Assembly (NCBI RefSeq): GCF_002007645.1
Contig: NZ_CP019791.1
Coordinates: 620,001-684,000, forward strand
Reading direction: 5' to 3'
Source: Anaerohalosphaera lusitana
GTDB lineage: Bacteria; Planctomycetota; Phycisphaerae; Sedimentisphaerales; Anaerohalosphaeraceae
DNA length: 64,000 nt
Shown here: positions 46,620 through 57,083 of the stretch, one piece after another
How positions within the stretch are numbered: the stretch's first letter is position 1
Layout: every line of letters begins with the position of its first letter
Notes under the pieces: generated by a model
Told to the model about the DNA's origin: nothing
The model's input: the letters and a program-made list of their open reading frames with translations, nothing else
Databases searched by the model: none
Position numbers and translations under genes: made by a program

Positions 46620-49600
46620 CTAATCCACTTCTACCACATAAGTCTTGCCTTTAGTAGTTTTAAACTCGATCACATTTTCGCTGACCCTCTTTACCTTCGG
46701 CCCGAACCACCCGCCGTCCAGATCCGCAGGCACGTTCGTCCGAACCCGACAGATATTGCCGCTCAGCGACCTGATCCTTGCTTCTTCCAGCTCGCCGTCT
46801 TCCCATTCGATATCCACCTCAAAACCGCCTCGCGCACGTAGCCCCTCGACCGAACCTTCCGACCATTCTTTCGGCAGGGCGGGCAAAAGCTCCACTTCAC
46901 CCGCATGCGACTGCACCAGCATCTCCGCGATGCCCGCGCATCCCCCAAAGTTACCGTCGATCTGGAAGGGCGGATGATTGTCAAACAGATTCGGATGCGT
47001 CGACTTCCTCAGCAGCGCCTGAATATTCTCCAGCGCCCTCTCAGCCTCATGGAACCTCGCCCAGAAATTTATGATCCACGCACGCGACCAGCCCGTATGC
47101 CCGCCGCCGTGCGCCAGCCGATATTCGATGCTCTTCCGCGCCGCTTCGACCATCTCCGGCGAATCCTGATATGTGAACTGATATCCCGGATGCAGCGCAT
47201 ACAGATGCGACAAATGCCTGTGCCCCGGCTCAGCCTCCTTGAACTCCTGCGACCATTCCATAAGACGCCCGTCCGAACCGATACCCGGCAGCATCAGCTT
47301 CTCACGAGCAGCCCGCACCTTCTGCACGAACTCGTCCTCGATCCCCAGCACCTCCGCCGCCTGCAGAACATTCGTAAAGTTCTCCCAGATGATCTCCTGG
47401 TCCATGCTCGTACCCATGTCCGCATTGACCCGGTTTCCATCCGGACCGATGAACGCATTCTCCGGCGAAGTCGAAGGCCCCGACACCAGCTTCCCGCTAC
47501 GCGGATCCTCGATCAGATAACCCAGGTAAAACTCAGCCGACTCCTTCAACAGCGGATACGCCCGCTCGCGCAGAAACTCCTCGTCACCCGTAAACCGGTA
47601 ATGCTCCATAAAGTGCGCCGAACACCACCCCAGCCCCATCGGCCACATACCGTAACCAACGTAACCTATAGGCGCCGTCCACTGCCACGCATCCGTTGTA
47701 TGCCCGGCCGCCGAACCCTTACTGCCCAGCGACTTCGCCATCTCCCTGCCGTTCGGCACAAGCCCTTCAACAAAATCAAAGAACGGCCCGTGCATCTCCG
47801 AAAGGTTCGTAACTTCCGCCGGCCAGTAGTTCATCTGCATATTGATGTTGATGTGGTAATCCGAATTCCAAGGCGCCGCGATATGCTCACACCACACCCC
47901 CTGCAGATTCGCAGGCATCGTCCCCGGCCGTGACGAAGTGATCAGCATATATCGCCCATACTGAAAATACAACGCTATCAACCCCGGATCATACCCGCCT
48001 TGCTTAACCGCTGCAAGCCGCTCATCTGTCGGCATATCTTCATTCTCGCTCTCGCCCAGGTCGATATCCACCCGATCGAAATATTTCGCATGATCCTCGA
48101 CCGCGGCTTCCTCTATAGACGCATAGCTATTACCAACAGCCGCATCGATCTTCGCTTCACAGACCGCAGCACTGTCCCGAACCAGCGGCTGATACGGATC
48201 ATCCTTGTTATAATCAGTCGCAGCCGCCACATAGATCGTCACCGCATCAGCGTCCGCGACCTCCAGCTTCCTGTAGCCTGCCTTCACCTCACCGCCCACA
48301 GCAACCGCGCGCACCTGCGTATGCCACTTCACACCCATCTGCGTCCCGTTGTGCTGCGCCTGCCCATACATCACAATCGAGTCATCACCCTTATTCTCAA
48401 CCTTATAATCCACCGGCCGATCCAGCGCAATATCAAACTCCAGCTCCTCCGGCCCGTCAGCCTCGATCCGCACCACGATCACATCGGCCTGCGGACTCGC
48501 GAACACCTTCCGCACATATTCCGTCCCGTCGATCTCGTAGCTCGTCCTCGCGACCCCCGTCGAAAGATCCAGCGACCGCTGATAATCCTCGACATCCCCA
48601 TCGACATCGAATCTCAGCGTCATGTCCCCGAGCGTCTGATAGCTCCGCGGCGATATTCGCCTGCTCATCACATTCTGCTGAACCACCCGCTGAGCTTCCG
48701 CATACTTACCCTCAAATATCAACTGCCTCGCCTTCGCGATATATTCATACGCCCCCTCAACCGGCTCCGGCACAGGTGGCCCCGCCCACACCGTATCCTC
48801 ATTCATTTGTATCCGCTCTTCCTTCACTCCCCCGAACACCATAGCACCCAGGTGCCCGTTACCCACCGCCAGCGCCTCCAGCCATCTTTCCGCCGGCTCG
48901 TTATACCACAGGCTCCACTCCTCATCCGGCGCTTCCCCCAACGGCTCAACGATCACTGGCAACTGGATCCTCAGCTCCTCGCCGCACACGCTTTCGAACC
49001 CGCCGTTTTCGACCTCGCTGAAATCCCAATTCGCAACGCACCCCTCAAGCCTGTTCGCCTCGTAATCGCCCTCATCCGCCAGATCCTCGATCTCGTCAGC
49101 CGTCAGCGCACGATCATAAACCGCCGCCCGCGCGATCGTCCCCCTGAACCGATTCGCACCGTTACTGTCCGCCCCGATCCGCAACGGCAGATCGTTCACT
49201 ATAAGCGCAGGCAGTTCCCCGCCCGACTGTTCCGCAACTTTCTCACCGTTTACATAAAGCTGCCACACATTCGCATCGCTGTCATACACCCCAGCCACAT
49301 GCGTAAACTCATCCGTCGGCAGATTCGCACCGAACCGCAGATGCCCCGCCGCCGTCACCATCCGCAGCGAGTTACCCGGGTAAGTGTCCAGCATATATCC
49401 GTTGTTCGTCCCAGCACCGCTCTTGTCGATTATCCTCGCACCACCGCCCGGCAGCTTCTCGGGCTTGACCCACGCCTCCAGCGTCACCGCCTCCCGCAGA
49501 TCCAGCGAAGCATCCCGCTCGCTCTCCAGCACGGGCCCCGCCCCGCTAAGCACCACGCCGTCATCATTGATCTCAACACCAGCCGCCCCGCAAAACCCCA

Positions 49601-49649
49601 AACAAAAACTCATAATAGCTGTAATTATCGCAAAATATCTCATGTTCAT
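46620..49649 (-). CDS. GH95 alpha-L-fucosidase with N-terminal LamG domain
   Basis: Secreted 1009-residue glycosidase. A signal peptide (1-23) precedes a concanavalin/LamG-like carbohydrate-binding domain at about 40-185 (LTLEAWVKP-like start, [15 protein letters not shown]). The GH95 part follows, with [28 protein letters not shown] carrying the active-site Asn pair, LMEWSQEF with the catalytic Glu, and DGNFGGCAG. It is a distant paralogue of the IS-broken copy at 23271-26865, which lacks the LamG domain. GAGG precedes two close ATG codons (49649 and 49643). Between the sulfatase and rhamnosidase genes in one operon. Confidence 0.93.
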   Translation of the reverse strand: MNMRYFAIITAIMSFCLGFCGAAGVEINDDGVVLSGAGPVLESERDASLDLREAVTLEAWVKPEKLPGGGARIIDKSGAGTNNGYMLDTYPGNSLRMVTAAGHLRFGANLPTDEFTHVAGVYDSDANVWQLYVNGEKVAEQSGGELPALIVNDLPLRIGADSNGANRFRGTIARAAVYDRALTADEIEDLADEGDYEANRLEGCVANWDFSEVENGGFESVCGEELRIQLPVIVEPLGEAPDEEWSLWYNEPAERWLEALAVGNGHLGAMVFGGVKEERIQMNEDTVWAGPPVPEPVEGAYEYIAKARQLIFEGKYAEAQRVVQQNVMSRRISPRSYQTLGDMTLRFDVDGDVEDYQRSLDLSTGVARTSYEIDGTEYVRKVFASPQADVIVVRIEADGPEELEFDIALDRPVDYKVENKGDDSIVMYGQAQHNGTQMGVKWHTQVRAVAVGGEVKAGYRKLEVADADAVTIYVAAATDYNKDDPYQPLVRDSAAVCEAKIDAAVGNSYASIEEAAVEDHAKYFDRVDIDLGESENEDMPTDERLAAVKQGGYDPGLIALYFQYGRYMLITSSRPGTMPANLQGVWCEHIAAPWNSDYHININMQMNYWPAEVTNLSEMHGPFFDFVEGLVPNGREMAKSLGSKGSAAGHTTDAWQWTAPIGYVGYGMWPMGLGWCSAHFMEHYRFTGDEEFLRERAYPLLKESAEFYLGYLIEDPRSGKLVSGPSTSPENAFIGPDGNRVNADMGTSMDQEIIWENFTNVLQAAEVLGIEDEFVQKVRAAREKLMLPGIGSDGRLMEWSQEFKEAEPGHRHLSHLYALHPGYQFTYQDSPEMVEAARKSIEYRLAHGGGHTGWSRAWIINFWARFHEAERALENIQALLRKSTHPNLFDNHPPFQIDGNFGGCAGIAEMLVQSHAGEVELLPALPKEWSEGSVEGLRARGGFEVDIEWEDGELEEARIRSLSGNICRVRTNVPADLDGGWFGPKVKRVSENVIEFKTTKGKTYVVEVD

Positions 49650-49700
49650 GTCCTCACAAAGTTAATACTGTTATTCGTTGACCCCGCCAGTTGCATCTGC

Positions 49701-51152
49701 TCACTTGTAATCTTTACCAGCCAGACTTTCAGCACATGACCGCCGCCACTTATCTAATTTAGCGATCATTTCTTGTGCCGCATCCGGATGTTTTTCGGTA
49801 ATGTCCTCTGATTCCGAGGGATCAGTTAGAATATCGTACAATTCATAATCTTCCCCCTCATTTCGGCTGTAAAGCTTATATCTGTCACCGATCAGCGCAA
49901 CCTGCCTTCGTATCTCAAAAGCGATCGGCTCACCCCGCTCATCAGTCTTACCGTTGATCATATCCAGAAGGCTGACACCATCCACAGGTTCAGGCCCTTT
50001 CTTCACAGTACCTCCCACTGCATCCATTACCGTCGGCATGTAATCACTCGTACAGCACGGAGCCTTCACCGCATGAGCCTCCTTAACCCGCGCGGGCCAT
50101 TCCAGCAAACCCGGCACACGTATGCCTCCTTCATAAAGCGACCGCTTCCTTCCCCGCAGCCCGCCTGTCGACCCCGGTGCCTGTCCCTTCCTCCCCTCCG
50201 GCCCGTTATCACTGCAGAACCACAGCATCGTATCCTCCTCGATTCCAAGCTCTCTTAGCAGCTTCCGCAATCTGCCCATCTGCTCATCCATCGCAGTGAT
50301 ACACCCAAAGTAATTTTGCGAATACCCGTCAAGCCCCTCATATATCGCCCGATGCTCATCGCTTGCCACCACCGGCAAGTGCGGCGCATGAAACCATACA
50401 ACCGCAACGAAAGGCTCATCCTTTTTCGCCGATGCAGAAATGAACTCCACCGCCCGGTCCATTATGACCCGCGAATCGTCCCCCTCCAGATTCTCCGTCA
50501 CAAGCTCGTCCGCACCCGTCCAGTAGTGTGTTCCATATTCCTTCGACTGCTCTTTATCAACAGGGTTCCACCATTTATTACTGTGCTCTCCCGCCGGCTG
50601 TCTCATCGGATCATAAGTCGGCACCTTCGCCTCGGTCGAAAAGCACACATCAAAACCGTTCTCCCACGGCGGACTGTAATTCTTTACACCTCGTTCCCCT
50701 CCTCGGTTGGAATCTTTGATCTCCTTCGTAAGTGTCCCCAAATGCCATTTCCCAAAATGTCCCGTCCGATACCCCAAAGGCTTCAGTGCCTCCGCTATAG
50801 TCAATTCCTCCTTCCGCATATGCCCAACGTTCGCATAATGCACCCCATATCGTTCAGGATTCCTCCCCGTAATACAGCTCCCCCTCGTAGGCGAACATAC
50901 CGCCGATGCCGAATACCACCTGTCAAAACGAACCCCCGCCCTCGCCATCGCATCCAGGTTCGACGTCTTCACGACATCATTGCCGTTATACCCGACATCC
51001 CCCCATCCCAGATCATCCGCCATGCACAGAATAACGTTGGGTCGCTTACCTTTTCTGCTCAATGCTCCCTCAGCACCAACCGCCTTTGAAACGCACAGGC
51101 TCAACCCACCCACCGCGCACAAACGCAAAAAACCACGCCTTGTGATTCTCAA
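49701..51152 (-). CDS. Exported formylglycine-dependent sulfatase
   Basis: Removes sulfate esters from a glycan. A Tat-type signal (TRRGFLRL) covers about residues 1-27. Metal-binding Asp46 and Asp47 sit in MADDLGWGD, and the formylglycine motif CSPTRG has Cys86, followed by GKWHLG and FCSDNGPEG. The 483-residue length is typical of S1 sulfatases. The start is TTG at 51152 with GGAG well placed; no better ATG exists without losing the signal. An anaerobic sulfatase-maturating enzyme is not in the window. 51 bases upstream of the GH95 gene. Confidence 0.93.
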   Translation of the reverse strand: MRITRRGFLRLCAVGGLSLCVSKAVGAEGALSRKGKRPNVILCMADDLGWGDVGYNGNDVVKTSNLDAMARAGVRFDRWYSASAVCSPTRGSCITGRNPERYGVHYANVGHMRKEELTIAEALKPLGYRTGHFGKWHLGTLTKEIKDSNRGGERGVKNYSPPWENGFDVCFSTEAKVPTYDPMRQPAGEHSNKWWNPVDKEQSKEYGTHYWTGADELVTENLEGDDSRVIMDRAVEFISASAKKDEPFVAVVWFHAPHLPVVASDEHRAIYEGLDGYSQNYFGCITAMDEQMGRLRKLLRELGIEEDTMLWFCSDNGPEGRKGQAPGSTGGLRGRKRSLYEGGIRVPGLLEWPARVKEAHAVKAPCCTSDYMPTVMDAVGGTVKKGPEPVDGVSLLDMINGKTDERGEPIAFEIRRQVALIGDRYKLYSRNEGEDYELYDILTDPSESEDITEKHPDAAQEMIAKLDKWRRSCAESLAGKDYK

Positions 51153-51171
51153 AATAAAGCTCCTGCTTAAA

Positions 51172-51681
51172 CTATTCGATCTCCACCGGACCCATCTTCC
51201 AACCAGGCGCCACCGTATACAGCCGATTGACCTTCTCCGTATTCACATGCGAAGCGACCACTCTACCTATAAAGATAATATGGTCACCCGTCAACTTTTC
51301 CCCAGCCAGCTCGCACTCAAAATTCGCCACCGCATCATCAAATACGACCGAATCGATCATGCTCGCAGGCGATGTCGCCACTTTCATCTCGCCCACCTTG
51401 TCCACCTGCCGCCCGCTCTTCGTCCCGAAAAACAGCGCCTCGTCATGCTCATCCCCCGCCGGAAACACCAGTGTAAAGCACTTACTGTGCCGGATCGTCT
51501 TCACCGAATAACGCGTCGTAGCCACCGCGATAGCGAACATTGCAGGATCCCCGCTCGTCTGCATAAACCACCCCAGCGTGATAGGATTCGCCTTGCCGTG
51601 TTCATCCTTCGCAACCGCATACGCCACCGGCTCGGGATACTTAGTCTTCAGCGCTTCCGAAAATTCTACTCTTTCCTGCAT
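51172..51681 (-). CDS. Flavin reductase-like FMN-binding protein
   Basis: A 169-residue flavin reductase-domain protein. It has NPITLGWFMQTSGDP, TRYSVKTIRHS and the FTLVFPAGDEHDEAL region typical of the FMN-binding split-barrel group related to HpaC. AGGAGG precedes the ATG. It stops 19 bases before the sulfatase start on the same strand, an odd operon leader for a glycan locus. It may supply reduced flavin or serve an unrelated purpose. Confidence 0.85.
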   Translation of the reverse strand: MQERVEFSEALKTKYPEPVAYAVAKDEHGKANPITLGWFMQTSGDPAMFAIAVATTRYSVKTIRHSKCFTLVFPAGDEHDEALFFGTKSGRQVDKVGEMKVATSPASMIDSVVFDDAVANFECELAGEKLTGDHIIFIGRVVASHVNTEKVNRLYTVAPGWKMGPVEIE

Positions 51682-52035
51682 GATACCTCCTCAGGCATAA
51701 AATATAATTTGTGTACACAAAGCTGTCCCCGCAATTATAAACCGCCACTCACAACCCCGAAAGAATAAACTTGAAACTCACCGACCCCTCCGCCACAATA
51801 TCAAGCTCTCGGCCAATTTGTCCGATAACAATACTGAAACGCAAACTAAAGGATAGCTCTAATAATTGCTTTTGAGCGGCAAGTAGGAGATCTTTGCATC
51901 CCGGTAAGGAAGACAAATCAGCTTTAGTTGTAGCTAAAGCGGTTTTTGTCTGACGCCGCTCGGAATCAAAAAGATTCGCTTGTCCGCCAAAATGAATTGT
52001 TAGAGGTGCCCTAAATACGTACGGAAGGACGCACA
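51682..52035. other. Intergenic region before proC with two hairpins
   Basis: No convincing gene. Two local hairpins occur: GCTTTAG/CTAAAGC at 51921-51940, followed by GGTTTTT, and GAATC/GATTC at 51963-51977. They may belong to the proC leader or to a small RNA. GGAAGGA at 52023-52029 is the proC ribosome-binding site. Confidence 0.35.
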
Positions 52036-52845
52036 ATGAACAAAATCGGCTTCATCGGCAGCGGTAACATGGCAGAGGCTCTCATCAAGGGCATCATCTC
52101 GGCAAACCTCTACGCACCCGAAAATGTCCTCGTCAGCGACATCCGCCAGGACCGCCTCAAATACCTCGCCGAAGAATACGGCGTCCAGCCTGCCTCTTCC
52201 AACACCGAACTCGCCTCGCAGGTAGACGTCCTCGTTCTAAGCGTCAAACCCCAGAACATGGCCGCAGTCCTCGAAGAGATACAGGACTCCCTCAACGATT
52301 CCGCCGTCGTCATCTCCATCGCAGCCGGCATCACCACCGAACGCATCGCCCAGTTCCTCGGCGACGTCCCCATCATCCGCGCCATGCCCAACACCCCCGC
52401 GATGGTCGACCAGGGCGCCACCGCCGTCGTCATCCGCAACACCGGCCCACGCCAGTTCAAAGCCGGCCTCGACGTCTTCATGGCCGTCGGCAAGGTCGAG
52501 GTCCTCGAAGACGAATCGCTCATCGACGCGGTCACCGCCGTCAGCGGCACCGGCCCCGCATACTTCTTCCTGCTCATGGAAGAACTCATAAACGTCGCAA
52601 TAGATATGGGCCTGCCCGCAGACATCGCAAAAGAACTCGTCTTCCAGACCGCCAAAGGCGCGGGCCTCCTCGCAGAAATGGCATACTCACGAAACGAAAC
52701 ACCCGGCCAGCTCCGAGAACGTGTAACCAGCCCAGGCGGCACAACCGCAGCAGCCATGAAGGTCCTCAAGGACCTCGACTTCAACGGCATAATGACAAAA
52801 GCCCTGACCGCCGCAAGAGACCGCTCCCGAGAACTCTCACAATAA
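52036..52845 (+). CDS. proC: Pyrroline-5-carboxylate reductase
   Basis: Last step of proline synthesis, NADPH-dependent reduction of pyrroline-5-carboxylate. The 269-residue product has the Rossmann motif GFIGSGNMAEALIKG, the RAMPNTPA motif, and the C-terminal dimer domain with VSGTGPAYFF and ERVTSPGGTTAAA. It forms a reciprocal pair with pruA elsewhere in the window. GGAAGGA precedes the ATG. Confidence 0.97.
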   Translation: MNKIGFIGSGNMAEALIKGIISANLYAPENVLVSDIRQDRLKYLAEEYGVQPASSNTELASQVDVLVLSVKPQNMAAVLEEIQDSLNDSAVVISIAAGITTERIAQFLGDVPIIRAMPNTPAMVDQGATAVVIRNTGPRQFKAGLDVFMAVGKVEVLEDESLIDAVTAVSGTGPAYFFLLMEELINVAIDMGLPADIAKELVFQTAKGAGLLAEMAYSRNETPGQLRERVTSPGGTTAAAMKVLKDLDFNGIMTKALTAARDRSRELSQ

Positions 52846-52927
52846 ATTTATAGGGTTGCTCCAATTAAGGACCTCTGTTAAACTCAATACCTGACGCTTG
52901 AAAATCCGAATTCAAACAGGAGGTAGC

Positions 52928-53542
52928 ATGAAAATTCTCATCGTCTACTATTCCCTCTACGGCCACACCCTCAAACTTGCACGTGCCGCCGAGCAGGGCG
53001 CATCCCAGATCGAAAACGCCGAAGTCATCTTCCGTCGCGTCCGCGAGTTCCCCGAAACCGAAGTCGACATGCCCAACCACCCCCACGCCGACAAGGTCTG
53101 GCAGCAGCAGAAGGACACCCCCGAATGCACCCTCGACGACCTCAAAGCCGCCGACGGCATAATCTTCGCCTCACCCACCCGCTTCGGCAACATGATCGCC
53201 CAGATGAAACGCCTCTTCGACTCCTGCGCATCGCTCTGGATGGAAGGCGCCCTCGAAGGCAAACCCGCAGGCGTCCTCACCTCCACCGCAAGCACCCACG
53301 GCGGCCAGGAAACCACTCTCGTATCCATGATGATCCCAATCCTCCACCTCGGCATGGTCGTCGTAGGCTGCCCATACTCCATCGATGGCATGATCCACAC
53401 CGAGGCCCGAGGCGCAACCCCCTACGGCCCGACAACCCTAGCAGGCCCCGACAACTCACGCGAACCACACGAACAGGACATCGAAATAGCAAAACAATAC
53501 GGCAAACGCTTCGCAACCATAACCGCAAAAATGACACAATGA
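52928..53542 (+). CDS. wrbA: NAD(P)H:quinone oxidoreductase, type IV (WrbA)
   Basis: Flavodoxin-fold quinone reductase that gives two-electron reduction and limits redox cycling. The FMN phosphate loop is YYSLYGHT; SPTRFGNM and ASTHGGQETT are the other flavin loops. The 204 residues are typical. The start at 52928 is fixed by AGGAGG at 52919-52924; an in-frame ATG at 52898 lacks one. 82 bases after proC, perhaps independently transcribed. Confidence 0.95.
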   Translation: MKILIVYYSLYGHTLKLARAAEQGASQIENAEVIFRRVREFPETEVDMPNHPHADKVWQQQKDTPECTLDDLKAADGIIFASPTRFGNMIAQMKRLFDSCASLWMEGALEGKPAGVLTSTASTHGGQETTLVSMMIPILHLGMVVVGCPYSIDGMIHTEARGATPYGPTTLAGPDNSREPHEQDIEIAKQYGKRFATITAKMTQ

Positions 53543-53636
53543 CCCCGTTCAACCTACTTCAATCACCCGGTCCAAATAAAAAACCCGCTAGCTGCGTCCA
53601 TACTCGCCCAAATATAAGCAGCACCTGAGTTTGTCA

Positions 53637-53651
53637 TCCGCCTCAGGCGGA
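53637..53651. repeat. Perfect 15-base palindrome
   Basis: TCCGCCTCAGGCGGA, seven-base arms about one central base, between the convergent wrbA and ggt genes. The tiny loop makes it a poor RNA hairpin; it may be a protein-binding or repeat-family site. Confidence 0.4.
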
Positions 53652-53797
53652 CCCAGAGAACTCTGCGAGAACACATGCACGGCCGAAACACCACGGACCA
53701 GCCATACCGTGCAAAACGATCATGGCGCAAAACGCGCGCATGCTTCTGGCCTGCACATACAATGCAAGCAGACGGCTAAGCCCGCAAGAGTCCCCCC

Positions 53798-55489
53798 TCA
53801 ATACCCGCCAGCCTGCCCATCCTTCCGCGACTCCGACGCCCCGTGATAAACGCCGTTCTCCGCATCCCGCCGGATCGCCTGATACCCGCCGTATCCGCCC
53901 CGGCTGGATTCGATCATGTGCCCCTTCGCCTTCAGCCCCTCAACCGTCGCATCATCAAACCCGCTCTCCAGGTACACAACCCCGCCGTCCGCCATCTCCT
54001 CACCAGTCGGCTGACTCGACCCGCCATGCCTCATCCGCGGCGCATCCCCCGCCTCCTGCAGCCCCATCCCGAAATCGATCATATTCACCAGCACCTGCAC
54101 ATGCCCCTGCGGCTGCATCGCTCCGCCCATCACACCAAAGCCCATCCAAGGCTCACCGTCCTTCGTAACGAACCCCGGTATGATCGTATGGAACGGCCGC
54201 TTCCCCGGCGCATAGCAGTTATAATGTCCCTCATCCAGGCTGAACAGCTCCCCGCGATCCTGCAGCACAAATCCCAGCTTCCCCGGCGTCATCCCGCTGC
54301 CCATCCCCCGATAGTTGCTCTGTATCAGCGACACCATGTTCCCCGCCTCGTCCGCCGTCGTCAGATAAACCGTATCCCCATGCTCAGCGAAATTCCCCGC
54401 CGGATACGCATCCGCCGCCTTGTCCATGTCGATCAGCCCCCGCCTCTTCACCGCGTACTCATCCGAGATCAGCTCCGCCACCGGCAAGTCATTGAACGCC
54501 GGATCCGAATAAAACTTCGCCCGATCCTCGAACGCCAGCTTCTTCGCCTCGATCAGTAAATGCAGATACTCCGAACTGCCGAACCCGTACTCCGCCAGCT
54601 CGTACCCCTCCAGAACCTGCAGCATCTGCAGCGCTGCGATCCCCTGACCGTTCGGCGGCAGCTCCCACACGTCGTACCCACGATAATTCACACTCACCGG
54701 CTCCACCCATTCCGACTCATGGCTCGCCAGATCCTCATAGCTCAAAAATCCACCTTGCTCTTCCATATACTCCGCGATCTTCCGCGCGATCTCACCCTCA
54801 TAAAACACATCCCGCCCGCCTTCGGCTATCTTCTCCAGCGTATCCGCAAGATAAGGATTGCGAAATATCTCACCCTCTTCCGGCGCCTTCCCGCCCGGCA
54901 TGAAAACCTCCGCAAACCCCGCATACTCCTCCAGTATCTTTGCGTTGTGTCCCCAATAGTACGCTATAACCTCCGTCACCGGAAAACCCTCCCGCGCATA
55001 ACCTATCGCTGGCTTGAGCACATCCTCCATATCCAGCTTGCCAAATCTGTCATGCAGCTCGAACCACCCGTCCACGCACCCCGGCACCGAAACCGGCAAA
55101 GGCCCGAACGCCGGTATGTCCTCTATCCCGTTCTCCCCGAAATACTCCAGCGTCAAACTCTTTGGACTCCGCCCGCTCGCATTCAGCCCATAAAGCCGCT
55201 TCGTCTTCGCATCCCACACTATCGCGAACAAGTCTCCCCCGATCCCGCTCCCCGTAGGCTCCATCAGCCCCAGACACGCGTTCGCCGCGATCGCCGCATC
55301 CACCGCACTGCCGCCTTTCTGCAGAATATCAACCGCCGCTTGCGTCGCCAGCGGATGCGAAGTACACGCCATCCCGTGCTCAGCGATAACCTCACTTCTG
55401 CCCGCAAACTTCTTACCCGCTATTCGATCATACCCAAACGCTGACCCCGCAAGCAAAACCCCGACCAAAACCGCCCATACATATCGCAT
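53798..55489 (-). CDS. ggt: Gamma-glutamyltransferase
   Basis: Exported N-terminal nucleophile hydrolase that cleaves gamma-glutamyl bonds, for example of glutathione. Residues 1-19 are a signal peptide. The proenzyme is processed before Thr373 in HGDTVYLTTAD, preceding the small subunit; GSGIGGDLF in the large subunit and MGSGMTPG in the small one match the family. The 563 residues are typical. AAGGAAG precedes the ATG. Monocistronic, convergent with wrbA. Confidence 0.95.
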   Translation of the reverse strand: MRYVWAVLVGVLLAGSAFGYDRIAGKKFAGRSEVIAEHGMACTSHPLATQAAVDILQKGGSAVDAAIAANACLGLMEPTGSGIGGDLFAIVWDAKTKRLYGLNASGRSPKSLTLEYFGENGIEDIPAFGPLPVSVPGCVDGWFELHDRFGKLDMEDVLKPAIGYAREGFPVTEVIAYYWGHNAKILEEYAGFAEVFMPGGKAPEEGEIFRNPYLADTLEKIAEGGRDVFYEGEIARKIAEYMEEQGGFLSYEDLASHESEWVEPVSVNYRGYDVWELPPNGQGIAALQMLQVLEGYELAEYGFGSSEYLHLLIEAKKLAFEDRAKFYSDPAFNDLPVAELISDEYAVKRRGLIDMDKAADAYPAGNFAEHGDTVYLTTADEAGNMVSLIQSNYRGMGSGMTPGKLGFVLQDRGELFSLDEGHYNCYAPGKRPFHTIIPGFVTKDGEPWMGFGVMGGAMQPQGHVQVLVNMIDFGMGLQEAGDAPRMRHGGSSQPTGEEMADGGVVYLESGFDDATVEGLKAKGHMIESSRGGYGGYQAIRRDAENGVYHGASESRKDGQAGGY

Positions 55490-55721
55490 ATTCTTCCTTT
55501 CTCGATAAGCCCGTACAACGTGAACCCCCGCCGCCTGCTAATATACCACATAAACCGCCATGTTTCACGTCCTGCCTGCAATAAGTAATAACCCTTCCCG
55601 ATCTGCAAATTAGCGCACCGCAAATTCCTTGTACTGTTCCGCCGCAAATGTTATATTGCTTCCTTTCAAAACCAAGCGAAGAGTGTGTAGTGGGTATTTT
55701 GTAATTATCTAGGGAGTCGCA

Positions 55722-56822
55722 ATGGATACGTTCGTACGCAGGGCCGCCGGCAGCAACGCAGAAGAGATCTTCATCAACCTCGCCCCCACTCCGGATACGG
55801 AACTTGCTGACCAGCTCGAAGAACTCTACAGTACCGCAAAGGAGTTGCTCGCTGCCTCCAACGCAAAGGTCCTCCAGGAACGTTTCTTCGGCACCGACTC
55901 CGCAGCACAGCAAGCCTCCACCGCCCGTGCCCGGCTCCTCGCGGACTTCGACGACGGCGTACCCCCAACATACCTCTCCGTCCCCGCAGGCATCCGAGGC
56001 GAGATCTCCGGCATCCACATCCATGCCGTCACCGGCGACTGCACCGTCACCCCTATTGAACACGAAGGCAAAAAAGTAGGCCGCATCTGCACCACCCTCG
56101 ACCGCAAATTCATGACCGTCTCAGGCATCACGGGCGACCCCTCCACAGACCCCGCAACCCAGACACAGCAGATGCTCACCGCCGCCGAAGCCATTCTCAA
56201 ACAAAACAACGTCGACCTGCTCGCCGTCCCCCGCACCTGGATGTGGCTAGGCGACATCCTCGACTGGTACGACGACTTCAACGAGGTCCGCACCGCCTTC
56301 TTCGTCGAACGCGGCATGATCGCCAAGGGCAAACCTAGCCGCATGCCCGCCAGCACAGGCATCGGCATCGGACCCGCCGGCCCCTGCATCTGCGCAATGG
56401 AATTCACCGCCGTGCTCGAACCGGCAGGCGGACTCGAATACCTCGACGCAGGCGGCAACCAGCACAGCGCCTTCGAATACGGCAGCGCCTTCTCACGCGC
56501 CGCCAGCGCACTCACCCCCGCAGGCGAAACCATCTACGTCTCTGGCACCGCCTCCATCGACGAATCCGGCGCCACCACCAACATCGACGACGCACCCGCA
56601 CAGATCGACGCCACCATCGAAAACATTCAGGCAATCCTCCGCGACGAAGGCACCAGCGAGAACGGCATAACCTTCGGCTTCGTCTACTGCAAAACCGCCG
56701 AGATCGAACGCCAGTTCTGCGAAAAATGGTCCAACTTCGACTGGCCCGCATTCACCATGATCGCCGACGTATGCCGCCACGACCTCCTCTTCGAAATAGA
56801 AGCAACTGCCATCAAACCATAA
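55722..56822 (+). CDS. Chorismatase-like protein of the RidA (YjgF) superfamily
   Basis: A 366-residue protein resembling the FkbO/Hyg5 chorismatase group, which hydrolyse chorismate and have a RidA-like C-terminal fold. Supporting features are WLGDILDWYDDFNEVRTAFF, MPASTGIGIG (compare lPasTgIG in that family), a central FEYGSAFSRAASA segment, and the Rid-like end TIENIQAILRDEG with CRHDLLFEIEATA. The gene is preceded by AGGGAG and has no neighbours of chorismate metabolism. Other Rid-type functions (imine or enamine hydrolysis) are possible. Family placement is moderate, reaction unproven. Confidence 0.65.
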   Translation: MDTFVRRAAGSNAEEIFINLAPTPDTELADQLEELYSTAKELLAASNAKVLQERFFGTDSAAQQASTARARLLADFDDGVPPTYLSVPAGIRGEISGIHIHAVTGDCTVTPIEHEGKKVGRICTTLDRKFMTVSGITGDPSTDPATQTQQMLTAAEAILKQNNVDLLAVPRTWMWLGDILDWYDDFNEVRTAFFVERGMIAKGKPSRMPASTGIGIGPAGPCICAMEFTAVLEPAGGLEYLDAGGNQHSAFEYGSAFSRAASALTPAGETIYVSGTASIDESGATTNIDDAPAQIDATIENIQAILRDEGTSENGITFGFVYCKTAEIERQFCEKWSNFDWPAFTMIADVCRHDLLFEIEATAIKP

Positions 56823-57083
56823 GGTCAACACATAATATCGGCCAGCGGAAGCGAAATTCAAATACCTTCCTCCTGCGCCGAATGCTCAGCCGCATAATTT
56901 CACAGTCCGCCGGGAATAGACCCAACACAAAGTTCGTCGGAGGCGTCACTGTTAGATCTTGCGGCGACCCAGTCGCCCCCGCGCCCGAAAAAGCCTTGAC
57001 TTTCACCCCGGATTTTCACATCTTAATACAAGAACTGTCCGCCGCGAACTCGCGGTAAATACTGATATACGGAGACCTTGCAA

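Noticed and set aside
51749-52036. A 95-codon minus-strand reading frame facing proC
   Set aside because: It needs a TTG start with no ribosome-binding site, overlaps the proC start region, and resembles no protein family.
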